A stretch of 64,000 nt of DNA from CAVVJA01 sp963779485 (lineage in GTDB: Bacteria; Actinomycetota; Actinomycetes; Mycobacteriales; Jatrophihabitantaceae). The translations under genes and the position numbers were made by a program. Shown here piece after piece: positions 23,622 to 31,906 of the stretch. The stretch lies in NCBI GenBank assembly GCA_963779485.1, contig CAVZYJ010000005.1:62001-126000 (forward strand). Direction: 5' to 3'. Every line of letters begins with the position of its first letter. Position 1 is the stretch's first letter. The notes below the pieces were generated by a model. It saw nothing but the letters and a program-made list of their open reading frames with translations, did not search any database and was not told where the DNA came from.

Positions 23622-24938
23622 TCGACTGCTAATCGACGCGCGAGGAGAAGCGCCGGCCTTTCGGTGCATGCGGTACTCGAGCCGCAGGAAGGGCATGCCG
23701 AACACCGAGAAGGCGTGATCCGCGCGCAGTTCCTCGTCCTGAACGTACACATCCAGCTGTTCGGCGAATCCGTGGACGGCCATCGCGGTGAGGTCTCGGC
23801 TCGTCGGGTCGATATAGGTCAGGTAGTGGCCGGGATGCTCGAGGTCGCTGTGGCTGGTGAGTACCAGGCCACCCCCGGGCCGCGACCGCGGCAGCAGCGT
23901 CGCGGTGAAGCTCGCCTGCGGAATCGGGAACCCGACGCTGACATAGCCTCGGTCGCCGTCCCGGTAGGTCGTGTAGATGCCGACGTAGATCGGCTCGTCG
24001 GTGTCGGTGAACGATCGAATCCACCCGCGTATCGCGACCACGTCTGCGTCGGGCTGGGTGATCGTGTCGATTCGGCTGCGGATCCCGCGAAGCGTTTCCC
24101 GCTGGTTCATCGGCACGTTGGCCTGCCCGAGCGGCCGAGCGACCAGAGTGCGGTAGAGCAGGTACCCGGGCCGTACCCACATCCGCCAATGCGGAACGAT
24201 GTCCAGCGCGAACCGAGTGGTGTGCTCGTAGAACTCCCGCACCCGGGGGTCGACGTTCGCCGGGTCGAAATCGGGACCGGCCAATTCGTCGAGGGAGGCG
24301 ACGATGCCCATGTCAGCCGCGTCGGCGACGTAGCTGCCACCGACGACGTCGGCGAGCTCGCGGACGTAGCTGGTTCCGACGTAGCGGGCGCGCGATTCCA
24401 GCGGCACGACGAAGGGCAAGTCCTCCGGCCGGACCTCCTCGGCGAGCAGGCTGACCTGCGGATCCCGGAAGACGAGCGGCGAGACGACCCGGTAGGCGAG
24501 CATCGTCGCGCTGGCCACGATCGACGCCGGGACCGACCTACCCCGGGCGCCGAGAATCCGGCCGACGGCCGCTCCGAACAGCGGCCCGAGCAGGACCTTC
24601 TGCGGCCGGACGCCGAGCACTCCCGCGACCGCTCCGGTGGCTGCGCCGACGGCCACCGGTCCGGCTCCGGTCGTCCGGCCACCGGCCCAGCCGAGCGGAG
24701 CCACCAAGGCGGCACTCACCGCGATGCGCTGCCACAGCGGAGGAAGTTCCCCCACCCGTTGCTGGCGCCGAGCGACCCGCTCCGACGTCGCGAGGCTCAC
24801 CGCTGCGGCGATCGCCCCGATCGACGCCGCGCGCCAACCCCGATGGGCTGTCCAGGCCGCGCCCGCCCCGGCGCCGATCAGACCGGAAAAGACGACCGCA
24901 CCGTCTGGCTGGATCGTCTTTGCCCGATGCCGCGCCAC
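23505..24938 (-). CDS. Membrane-associated protein of unknown function
   Basis: 477 residues. The N-terminal third has several Gly/Ala-rich hydrophobic stretches (about 15-35, 75-100, 105-130, and 140-165) that look membrane-associated; the rest (about 170-430) is a soluble domain with motifs such as SLDELAGPDFDPANVDPRVR, REFYEHTTRFALDIVPHWRM and LTSHSDLEHPGHYLTYI. I do not recognise a named family. The last 40 residues (after YRMHRK) are Ser/Arg-rich, lie antisense to the DUF3892 gene and may not be real; an out-of-frame stop would end the protein shortly after SSRVD. The htrA-like gene follows upstream on the same strand. Confidence 0.7.
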   Translation of the reverse strand: MARHRAKTIQPDGAVVFSGLIGAGAGAAWTAHRGWRAASIGAIAAAVSLATSERVARRQQRVGELPPLWQRIAVSAALVAPLGWAGGRTTGAGPVAVGAATGAVAGVLGVRPQKVLLGPLFGAAVGRILGARGRSVPASIVASATMLAYRVVSPLVFRDPQVSLLAEEVRPEDLPFVVPLESRARYVGTSYVRELADVVGGSYVADAADMGIVASLDELAGPDFDPANVDPRVREFYEHTTRFALDIVPHWRMWVRPGYLLYRTLVARPLGQANVPMNQRETLRGIRSRIDTITQPDADVVAIRGWIRSFTDTDEPIYVGIYTTYRDGDRGYVSVGFPIPQASFTATLLPRSRPGGGLVLTSHSDLEHPGHYLTYIDPTSRDLTAMAVHGFAEQLDVYVQDEELRADHAFSVFGMPFLRLEYRMHRKAGASPRASISSRSSKATGAQGPERLGAHRAGHGTDRAGPAVVADRPLNAG

Positions 24939-24983
24939 CCCGTGAACCTATCTGCCCGCGCCAACCCGCTGGGCGTCAGCCGC

Positions 24984-25910
24984 TCAGGCGTCGGCCAGTT
25001 CTCGGGGCACCGCGATGACGTCGACGAGCGCCCCGTTGCGCCAGACCGTGATCTCCAGTCGCCGGCCGATCGCGTGCTCGACCATCAGCCGCTGGATCGC
25101 CGTGCTGCTGACGATGTCCTCGCCGTCGACCGCGACGACGACGTCCCCGACCCGCAGGCCAGCCTGGTCGGCCGGGCTTCCGGAGATGACTTGGGCGACC
25201 CGCAGCCCGGACCGTCGTCCCAACTTGGCCACGAGCGGCGGCGGCAGGGGCGACTGCGCTCCGGCCAGGCCCAGCCAGGCTCGCCGTATCCGGCCCTGGG
25301 TCATCAGCGTCGTGATCAGCGCTCGGGTCGTCGCATTGATCGGGACGGCCAGCCCGACCCCCACCCCGGCGACGGCGGTACTTACACCGACCATCCGGGC
25401 GGCGCTGTTGGCGAGGACGCCGCCGCTGTTACCGGGATTCAGCGCGGCGTCGGTCTGGATCACCTCGTCCACGACGCGGCCGGATCGGGTGGGCAGGGAT
25501 CGACCCAGGGCGGACACGATGCCCGCGGTGACACTGCCGGCGAGCCCCAGCGGATTGCCCACGGCGACGACCAGCTGACCGACCCGCAACGCGGCCGCGT
25601 CCCCGAGCTCTACCGGCGCCGGCACCGGCCCGCGGGCCCGCAATACGGCCAGATCCGACAGCGGATCCCGGCCCACGACGTCGGCCCGAACCTCGGTCCC
25701 GTCGGTGAACGCCGCGTCGGCGGCATCGGCGCCCTCGACGACGTGCGCACTGGTGAGCAGGAAACCGTCGGCCGTCAGCACGCTCGCGCTTCCGGCGCCG
25801 GTGCCGCGATTCGTGTGAACATGCAGGCTCGCGACGCTGGGCAGCACCCGCTCGGCCACGCGTACGACCGCCGTGGAATACGCGTCGAACGCATCCTGGT
25901 CGTCGTCCAT
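24984..25910 (-). CDS. HtrA/DegP-like serine protease with PDZ domain
   Basis: 308 residues from the ATG at 25910, no obvious ribosome-binding site. A trypsin-like domain with the catalytic triad H56 (TSAHVV), D86 (LSDLAVL) and S162 (NPGNSGG) is followed by a PDZ domain (GLRVAQVISGSPADQAGLRV ... AVDGEDI). No signal peptide or membrane anchor is visible, so it may be cytoplasmic, or the true start may lie upstream. HtrA proteins degrade misfolded proteins and respond to stress. It ends 45 bases before the start of the 23505-24938 gene, so both probably share a transcript. Confidence 0.92.
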   Translation of the reverse strand: MDDDQDAFDAYSTAVVRVAERVLPSVASLHVHTNRGTGAGSASVLTADGFLLTSAHVVEGADAADAAFTDGTEVRADVVGRDPLSDLAVLRARGPVPAPVELGDAAALRVGQLVVAVGNPLGLAGSVTAGIVSALGRSLPTRSGRVVDEVIQTDAALNPGNSGGVLANSAARMVGVSTAVAGVGVGLAVPINATTRALITTLMTQGRIRRAWLGLAGAQSPLPPPLVAKLGRRSGLRVAQVISGSPADQAGLRVGDVVVAVDGEDIVSSTAIQRLMVEHAIGRRLEITVWRNGALVDVIAVPRELADA

Positions 25911-26067
25911 GTACAGACAACCCGCGGCGCGCCTCAGGCGTGCCCGACGTTCGCCCAGGGCGGACCACAGCTGACCGCTCCGGGTCGGGCGCACCACCCA
26001 GGGCCCCAACCAATGGGACGATCGTGCGCGGACGGCTGTCCCATCGGCCTACCGGGTAGGAGGAACG

Positions 26068-26901
26068 ATGTCCGGCAAGCACGATCGAGCGTCCTCGTCG
26101 GTCGCGTTGGAGAAGATCCCGCGTCGCGCCTACGAGACCGAGTTGCAGCGCCTCCAACGTGAACTCGTGACGATGCAGGAATGGGTCCGCACTTCGGGCT
26201 CACGGGTCCTGGTGATCTTCGAAGGACGTGACGCGGCGGGTAAGGGCAGCACGATCAAACGCGTCACGGAGTTCCTGAATCCCCGGGTCGCTCGGATCGT
26301 CGCCCTGCCCGCGCCCAGCGAGCGGGAGCGGGGGCAGTGGTACTTCCAGCGGTACGTCGAGCATCTCCCCGCGCCCGGCGAGATCGTCCTCATGGACCGG
26401 TCCTGGTACAACCGGGCCGGGGTCGAGCGGGTGATGGGCTTCTGTACTCCCGAGCAGTACCGGCGCTTTCTCGCCCAGTGTCCGGTGTTCGAGCAGTTGC
26501 TCGTCGACGACGGCATCATGCTGCGCAAGTACTGGTTCTCGGTGAGCGACGAGGAGCAGGAGCGCCGGTTCCGCTCGCGGTTGTCCGACCCGATGCGGCG
26601 GTGGAAGCTCTCGCCGATGGATCTCGAGTCGATCGCCCGCTGGCCGGATTACTCGCGCGCCAAGGACGAGATGTTCGTGCACACCGACACGTCGGCCGCG
26701 CCGTGGTGGGTCGTGGAGGCGGAGCACAAGCGACGCGCGCGGCTGAACATGATCGCGCATCTGCTGTCCAGCGTGGCATACCAGGAAGTGGTCCGACCGA
26801 CGTTGAAGTTGCCGCACCGCCCGCCGGCGTCGGATTATGTCCGGCCGCCGCGCGAACTGTTCAAGACCGTCCCCGACCATGCGGCGACGCTGATCGAGTA
26901 G
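26068..26901 (+). CDS. ppk2: Polyphosphate kinase 2 (PPK2 family)
   Basis: 277 residues with a strong ribosome site (GGTAGGAGGAACG) before the ATG. It transfers phosphate between polyphosphate and nucleotides, mostly making NTPs or NDPs from polyphosphate. Walker A is FEGRDAAGKGS (about residues 51-61), and the lid/Walker B region reads VLMDRSWYNRAGVERVMGF. A single PPK2 domain without fusion fits class I or III; the NDP/NMP preference cannot be told. It is divergent from the HtrA-like gene with about 160 bases of promoter region between. Confidence 0.95.
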   Translation: MSGKHDRASSSVALEKIPRRAYETELQRLQRELVTMQEWVRTSGSRVLVIFEGRDAAGKGSTIKRVTEFLNPRVARIVALPAPSERERGQWYFQRYVEHLPAPGEIVLMDRSWYNRAGVERVMGFCTPEQYRRFLAQCPVFEQLLVDDGIMLRKYWFSVSDEEQERRFRSRLSDPMRRWKLSPMDLESIARWPDYSRAKDEMFVHTDTSAAPWWVVEAEHKRRARLNMIAHLLSSVAYQEVVRPTLKLPHRPPASDYVRPPRELFKTVPDHAATLIE

Positions 26902-26939
26902 TCCGGACGCACGGGCCCGGAATCGGGCAGGATCGACTC

Positions 26940-27266
26940 ATGACCGAGCAGGCACAGATCGAGGTCCGCGACAACCCGGGCGATCACCGGTATGACGTCT
27001 TCGTCGACGGCAACCCGGCCGGGTTCACAGAGTATCGAGCCGAACCCGACCTGGTGATCTTCGTGCACACCAAGATCGATTCCCAGTACGAAGGCCAGGG
27101 GGTCGGCACTGAGCTGGCGCGGGCGGCGCTCGACGACGTCCGGAGACAGGGCCAGCACGTCATCCCGCAGTGCCCATTCATCGCTGGCTACATCCGCCGG
27201 CATGCCGAATACGTCGATCTCGTCGACGAACGGTTCCGCGGCCGTTTCCTCGAGTCCAAGGGATGA
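26940..27266 (+). CDS. Small GNAT acetyltransferase (YidJ/YjdJ type)
   Basis: 108 residues from the ATG at 26940. A compact GNAT fold of the 'GNAT-like, N-acetyltransferase domain' group: DVFVDGNPAGFTEYRAEP, then the acetyl-CoA loop SQYEGQGVGTELARAALDD and HVIPQCPFIAGYIRRHAEY, ending in VDLVDERFRGRF. The PFI-YIRRHxEY motif is typical. Role unknown. It starts 39 bases after ppk2, likely cotranscribed. Confidence 0.9.
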   Translation: MTEQAQIEVRDNPGDHRYDVFVDGNPAGFTEYRAEPDLVIFVHTKIDSQYEGQGVGTELARAALDDVRRQGQHVIPQCPFIAGYIRRHAEYVDLVDERFRGRFLESKG

Positions 27267-27426
27267 CCGCCGAGTCCGGCCCGGCCGGACGTACCCCGGC
27301 GAGGAGATCACCGTCTACTTCGACGGTTGGGCAGCGCAGCGTCGTGCGCATCGGTGGTGCGCGAGTCCGGATTGCGGTGTCCCAGGCGCCTCAGTGGTCA
27401 CGTGCGTGCGCGGGACGCGACGCTAG
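27263..27426 (+). pseudogene. Possible remnant of a small mono-cluster 4Fe-4S protein
   Basis: An ATG overlaps the GNAT stop and starts MTAES. A second frame continues with RTYPGEEITVYFDG, the usual opening of the divergent 4Fe-4S mono-cluster family that pairs with YidJ-like GNATs. The expected Cys-rich core is disorganised (RAHRWCASPDCG and TCVRG only), and the frames shift within a few codons. I read it as a decayed gene, or a gene hit by sequence errors. Low confidence. Confidence 0.35.
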
Positions 27427-27452
27427 CCGGTATCGGGCCGGTCAGTGCCCGA

Positions 27453-28265
27453 TCAAATTCGGAAGAACAGGTTCAGGTAGCGATCGGCCGTCGTCCGATC
27501 GCCCCGGATCGTGCCCGAGTTGCTCCGGCCGAAGGCGGTGAGAACGAAGCTCCCGGGGTCGAATTCCAGGACCGTCTCCAGGCCGGAGACGTCGACTGAC
27601 TCATAAGACATCCCGTCGGTGCCGACGGTCACCCTGGTGTCGCCGGCGTTCGGGCCCGACGTTATTCGAATGCCGATATCGCAGGGCTGGCCACCGGCTG
27701 TTGTCGTGTATTTCCAGAGCACGAACATGAACGGAACGAGCAGGTCGGCCGCGTCTCCGGACAATCCGTGCGCTCGGCCGGTGCCCTGCCGGATATCCCA
27801 TGAATGCACCCCGTAGTCCATGAGCTGGAACGCCGGGTAGAAGAACGCGGGCAACGGGCCCATGTAGAAATGCGATACCAGAAGGCCGGTCCAGTCCTCC
27901 TCGGACAGCCCGTCGAGAATCTCCATCATCTTGTCGAAGTCCGCGCGCAGCCGCTCCATGAGCGCCGCCCGCGGCTCCGACCGGAGCGCTGATGCCTGCG
28001 CGTCCACTCGCGCTGCCATGCCAGGCAGTCCGTAGGCCGACGGCATGTCCGTGCCGGCCCTCGCACTGTCGAACGCGACAAAGTAAGCCTCGGTGGTATC
28101 GACGAGGTGCCCGACGGCGTCCCGTACCTGCCAGTGCCCGGCGCCGGTCGGCGCCTCCCAGGCGTCGTCGCTATCGGCCATGCCGAAGAACTGCGCGGCT
28201 TCGTTTCGCACGACGCCGAGGATGGTGTCCTTCCCCTCGTAGGTCATGGCGTTCCAGTTACTCAT
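27453..28265 (-). CDS. Mycothiol-dependent maleylpyruvate isomerase-family protein
   Basis: 270 residues. The N-terminal ~170 residues follow the DinB-like MDMPI fold: a first helix of WEAPTGAGHWQVRDAVGHLV, with the metal-ligand His candidates (H in GHWQVRDAVGHLV and in MDYGVHSWDIRQ). The C-terminal part (about 175-265) is an MDMPI_C/SCP2-like domain. Such proteins use mycothiol or bacillithiol for isomerase or transferase chemistry and are widespread in actinobacteria; no aromatic-degradation genes lie next to it, so the substrate remains open. Its ATG is at 28265, with a ribosome site GGAGGTCGGG before it. Confidence 0.87.
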   Translation of the reverse strand: MSNWNAMTYEGKDTILGVVRNEAAQFFGMADSDDAWEAPTGAGHWQVRDAVGHLVDTTEAYFVAFDSARAGTDMPSAYGLPGMAARVDAQASALRSEPRAALMERLRADFDKMMEILDGLSEEDWTGLLVSHFYMGPLPAFFYPAFQLMDYGVHSWDIRQGTGRAHGLSGDAADLLVPFMFVLWKYTTTAGGQPCDIGIRITSGPNAGDTRVTVGTDGMSYESVDVSGLETVLEFDPGSFVLTAFGRSNSGTIRGDRTTADRYLNLFFRI

Positions 28266-28297
28266 CCCGACCTCCTTGTGCGGGGATACGGGACGCG

Positions 28298-28810
28298 CTA
28301 CGGCTCGGTCAGGCGAACGCCGTTGAAGACGCCGATCTTCTCGTTGTACAGCTCGATCCCGGCACCGTTCGGGTCCCGTAGATAGAGACTGTCCTCGATG
28401 CCGCGGTCCGGTCCCAGATACTCGATACTTGCGTCGTCCAGCTTGCGTTTAGCGGCCTGGAACCGGTCGTCGTCGACCGAGATGGCGATGTGTTGAATGC
28501 CGCCGATCGTCTCGTGGAACTCAGGATGCTCGTGACCGGGAAAATCGAAGAAGCCGAGCAGATTTCCGTGGCCCACGTCGAAAAAGAAATGGGTCGATCC
28601 GATGTAGTCGCGGTTCTCCACCATCTCGACCAAGGGAAAGCCAAGCAACTCCTGGTAGAAGTTGATCGTCTCCTCGACATCGCGGCAGATGAGCGCGACG
28701 TGATGGACACCGCGCGCCGTCGATTGGTGATCTCGGACCAGATACTTGCGGCGTAACTCTTCGCGACGTTGCCGGATTCGGTCGAGGTCGTCGCCCTGGG
28801 GCTCGGGCAT
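28298..28810 (-). CDS. VOC-family (glyoxalase/dioxygenase-like) protein
   Basis: 170 residues from the ATG at 28810, preceded by AAGGGA. One VOC unit (two beta-alpha-beta-beta-beta motifs): GVHHVALICRDVEETINFYQ, then LGFPLVEMVENRDYIG, a second half IGGIQHIAISVDDDRFQAAK and YLRDPNGAGIELY. The metal ligands are His in VHHVAL, His in IQHIAI and Glu in GIELY. This pattern resembles glyoxalase-I-like or extradiol-dioxygenase-like metal enzymes. An N-terminal charged helix (DDLDRIRQRREELRRKY) precedes the fold. It is 32 bases upstream of the MDMPI-family gene, likely cotranscribed. Confidence 0.88.
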   Translation of the reverse strand: MPEPQGDDLDRIRQRREELRRKYLVRDHQSTARGVHHVALICRDVEETINFYQELLGFPLVEMVENRDYIGSTHFFFDVGHGNLLGFFDFPGHEHPEFHETIGGIQHIAISVDDDRFQAAKRKLDDASIEYLGPDRGIEDSLYLRDPNGAGIELYNEKIGVFNGVRLTEP

Positions 28811-28887
28811 GGTCGATCCCTTCAACCCGTCCCAGAGTAGTACGCGCCGCAACTTTCGCGACAGGGTGCCTCAGCGGGGCTCGCGCC

Positions 28888-29376
28888 TCAGCGCACCTCC
28901 TCCATTCGTGCGGTCCGCACGTCGAACACGAAGCCGCGCACATCGTCGCGATGGGGCAGCCACGGGCACTCCTTGACGATCGCTATCGAGCGACGCATCG
29001 TCGCCCGGAGGTCGTCGATGCCCGGTACGTCCCACGGCGGTTCGGTGCCGGTCTGCCGGGTGAGCAGGGCCCGGAATGCGGCGTCGTCGAAGCCCTGCAT
29101 CCCGCAGTTGGTGTGGTGGAGCAAGACCACCTCGCGGGTCCCGAGTGACCGCTGGCTGAGGGTCAACGAACGCAGCACATCCGGCGTCGGGAGGCCGCCG
29201 GCGTTGCGGATCAGGTGCGCGTCACCGATCTCCAGGCCGAGCGCGCCGAACAGGTCCAGCCTGGAGTCCATGCAGGCGACAACGGCCATACGCAGCTTGG
29301 GGCGCTGCGGGCGGGGACCGGGAAAGGTCGCCGCATAGCCCCCGTTGTGATCGAGCAGATCGTCGATAGCCGACAC
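28888..29376 (-). CDS. Beta-carbonic anhydrase
   Basis: 162 residues. Converts CO2 to bicarbonate. The zinc ligands are visible: Cys35 and the Asp37/Arg39 dyad in CMDSR, then His88 and Cys91 in HHTNCGM, the usual beta-class layout. At 162 residues it is of the short type. The cytoplasmic enzyme is 5' to the VOC gene and 3' of selD; neither relation suggests a special role. Confidence 0.93.
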   Translation of the reverse strand: MSAIDDLLDHNGGYAATFPGPRPQRPKLRMAVVACMDSRLDLFGALGLEIGDAHLIRNAGGLPTPDVLRSLTLSQRSLGTREVVLLHHTNCGMQGFDDAAFRALLTRQTGTEPPWDVPGIDDLRATMRRSIAIVKECPWLPHRDDVRGFVFDVRTARMEEVR

Positions 29377-29412
29377 GCGGTGCAGTGAACCAGATGGGTG
29401 GGCCAGCAGCGA

Positions 29413-30409
29413 TCAGCGCACCTCCAAGACCAAGGCCGTCCGCGACACGAACTCCCCGATCACCGTGGCACCGGGTAGCTCGCCGGCCACCAGCAGCCCA
29501 CCACTCGTCTGGGCGTCGGCGAGCAGCAACAGCTCCTCTTCCCCGACGCTGGCGGCCAGGTTCGGGCGCACCCACTGCAGGTTGCGCCGTGTGCCCCCGC
29601 TGATGTACCCGGCGTGCAGGGCGTCGCGGGCACCAGTCCAGGTACGGCACCGCGGCCGCATCGACCACGGCGCTCACACCGGACGCGCGGGCCAGCTTGA
29701 AGAGATGACCGAGCAGGCCGAAGCCGGTGACGTCGGTGGCCGCGCGGATGCCGGCGGCCAGCGCCGCGGACGACGCGGCGGCGTTGAGCGCCGCCATGGT
29801 CTCGACCGCTTGCGGAAACACCTCGCCCGTGGCCTTGTGCCGGTTGTTGAGGACGCCGATCCCCAGCGGCTTGGTCAGGCTGATCGGCTCGCCGGCGCGG
29901 GCCGCGTCAATGCGCAGCAACCGGTCCGGGTCGGCGAGCCCGGTCACGGCGAGCCCGTACTTCGGCTCCGGGTCGTCGATGCTGTGGCCGCCGGCCAGGT
30001 GGCAGCCGGCCGCTCGCGCCACGTCGGCCCCGCCCCGCAGGATCTCGGCCAGCAGATCGACCGGTAGCACGTCTCGGGGCCAGCCGACCAGGTTGAGGGC
30101 GACGGTCGGCCGGCCCCCCATGGCGTACACGTCGGAGAACGCGTTCGCGGCCGCGATCCGGCCGAAGTCATAGGGGTCGTCGACGACCGGCGGGAAGAAG
30201 TCGGCCGTGGCGACGACCGCGGCGGTATCCGAGATACGGACGACCGCTGCGTCATCCCCGGCGTCGAGTCCGACGAGCAGATCGCCACTCGACGGGTCCG
30301 GCGCCAGGCCGCGGAGGAGTGCCTCGAGCTCGCCGGGCGGGATCTTGCAGGCGCATCCCCCGCCGTGGGCGTACTGGGTCAGCCGGTGACGGGCCGAGAG
30401 CTGGGTCAT
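29413..30409 (-). pseudogene. selD: Selenophosphate synthase SelD, one-base frameshift
   Basis: Makes selenophosphate from selenide and ATP, the selenium donor for Sec-tRNA. The ATG at 30409 opens MTQLSARHRL and the catalytic Cys stands in GGGCACKIPP (a Cys, not Sec, form). ATP-binding parts are visible: VVATADFFPPVVDDPYDFGR, then GGHSIDDPEPKYGLAVTGLA and GFGLLGH. Near 29635 the frame shifts: one frame ends at VPYLD, the next continues GARDALHAGYISGG through LLADAQTSGGLL to the stop at 29413. Deleting the A at about 29635 (plus strand) restores one frame of some 330 residues. Since selA, selB and tRNA-Sec next door are intact, sequence error is likely. Confidence 0.88.
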
Positions 30410-30493
30410 CCCGCCACGGTAATCGGGCCCCCCGCGGAGGAATGATCTTGCCGGCGCTCCGGCGCGGCGGCGCATCTACTAACGTCGCGGGAC

Positions 30494-30586
30494 GGAGGCG
30501 TACAGGCGCCTGGTGGCCCTCCCGGTCTTCAAAACCGGAGAAGCCGAGCAGCTCGGCTTGGCGGGTTCGATTCCCGTCCGCCTCCG
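30494..30586 (+). tRNA. selC: tRNA-Sec (anticodon TCA)
   Basis: Located between selD and selA. Acceptor GGAGGCG (30494-30500) pairs with CGCCTCC (30579-30585), the anticodon arm CCGGTCTTCAAAACCGG has the loop CTTCAAA with anticodon TCA, a long variable arm GAAGCCGAGCAGCTCGGCTT forms a stem, and the T arm reads GCGGGTTCGATTCCCGT. The long extra arm and UGA-reading anticodon identify it as tRNA-Sec. No CCA is encoded. Confidence 0.96.
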
Positions 30587-30613
30587 CGGGACGGTGCGAG
30601 CGGAAGGTGAGCG

Positions 30614-31906
30614 ATGACGACCGATGCGCGCCGGCGCGTGCCCCGAACGGACGCCGTCCTCGCCGACGCCCGACTGGTCGAGGCGGTGACCCGGCTCGGT
30701 CGGTCGACGGTCAAGCACGCGGTCGCCCGCGCGCAGGAGCAGGTGCGGCAGGGGGTGCTGGACCCCAGTGCGGTCGCGGACGCCGTCGTGGCCGGGCTGC
30801 CCGAGACGGCGACATCCCTCCACGAGGTGATCAACGCGACCGGCGTCGTGCTGCACACCAACCTCGGCCGCGCACCACTGTCCGACGGGGCGAGGCGAGC
30901 GATGGAAGTCGCGGCCGGCTACGTCGACGTCGAGTTCGACCTGGCCACCGGACGACGCGCCGCCCGCGGACGCGGCACCCTCGCGGCGCTGCGGGCCGCG
31001 GTTCCGGCTGCGGAGGACGTGCTCGTCGTCAACAACGGCGCCGCGGCATTGCTGCTCGCGACCACGGCGCTGGCGACCGGGCGCGAGGTAGTCGTGAGCC
31101 GCGGCGAGCTGGTCGAGATCGGCGACGGGTTCCGGCTCCCCGACCTGATCGCGTCGACCGGGGCCCGGCTGCGCGAGGTCGGCACCACGAACCGGGTCCG
31201 GCTCGCCGATTACGCCGACGCCATCGGGCCGGCCACCGGCTGCCTCCTCAAGGTGCATCCGAGCAACTTCCGCATCCACGGCTTCACCTCGGCGGTCCCG
31301 ATCCGCGAGCTGACGGCCCTGCCCGTGCCGGTCGTCGCCGACCTCGGCAGCGGCCTGCTGGTACCGGACCCGCTTCTCCCGGACGAACCCGATGTCGCGA
31401 GCGCGTTGCGCGCGGGCGCGGACCTGGTGACGGCGAGCGGCGACAAGCTGCTCGGTGGCCCGCAGGCTGGGCTGGTCTTCGGCCGGGCCGACCTGGTCGA
31501 GCGGCTTCGCCGCCACCCGCTCGCCCGCGCGGTCCGGATCGACAAGTTCCGGCTGGCCGCGTTGGAGGCGACCGTGCGCGGACCGCGTGGGCCCGTCGTC
31601 ACGGCCCTGCAGGCCGATGCCGCCGAGCTGCAGGAGCGGTGCCGGCGACTGGTCGACGTGGTCGGAGTGAGCGGCATCGACGTGGTCGCCTCCGACGGGG
31701 CGGTGGGCGGAGGCGGCGCACCGGGCCAGGTGCTGGCCGGTTGGGCGCTCGCGCTACCGGAGCCATGCGCGGCCCGGCTGCGATCGGGCCGGCCGGCCGT
31801 GGTGACCCGGATCGAGCGCGGCCGATGCCTGATCGACCTGCGCTGCGTGCCGCCCGTCGACGACGACCGGCTCGCTGGAGCCATCCGCGCGGCACTGGTC
31901 GGGTAG
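30614..31906 (+). CDS. selA: L-seryl-tRNA(Sec) selenium transferase
   Basis: PLP enzyme that converts Ser-tRNA(Sec) to Sec-tRNA(Sec) with selenophosphate. 430 residues from the ATG at 30614, with GGAAGGTGAG upstream. Conserved parts: INATGVVLHTNLGRAPL near residues 77-93, VDVEFDLATGRRAARG near 103-118, and the PLP lysine in TASGDKLLGGPQAG (about residue 278). It is encoded 28 bases after tRNA-Sec and directly before selB; its stop codon abuts the selB ATG, so the two are cotranscribed and probably coupled. Confidence 0.97.
   Translation: MTTDARRRVPRTDAVLADARLVEAVTRLGRSTVKHAVARAQEQVRQGVLDPSAVADAVVAGLPETATSLHEVINATGVVLHTNLGRAPLSDGARRAMEVAAGYVDVEFDLATGRRAARGRGTLAALRAAVPAAEDVLVVNNGAAALLLATTALATGREVVVSRGELVEIGDGFRLPDLIASTGARLREVGTTNRVRLADYADAIGPATGCLLKVHPSNFRIHGFTSAVPIRELTALPVPVVADLGSGLLVPDPLLPDEPDVASALRAGADLVTASGDKLLGGPQAGLVFGRADLVERLRRHPLARAVRIDKFRLAALEATVRGPRGPVVTALQADAAELQERCRRLVDVVGVSGIDVVASDGAVGGGGAPGQVLAGWALALPEPCAARLRSGRPAVVTRIERGRCLIDLRCVPPVDDDRLAGAIRAALVG

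Noticed and set aside
23664..26162. 832-codon open frame on the plus strand across two minus-strand genes
   Set aside because: Runs through the htrA-like and membrane protein genes and has no recognisable domain; a shadow of strong GC bias at the third position.
29222..29661. Sec (UGA) recoding as the reason for the split selD frame
   Set aside because: The two parts are in different frames, joined by removing one base, and are not separated by an in-frame TGA. The catalytic position is Cys.
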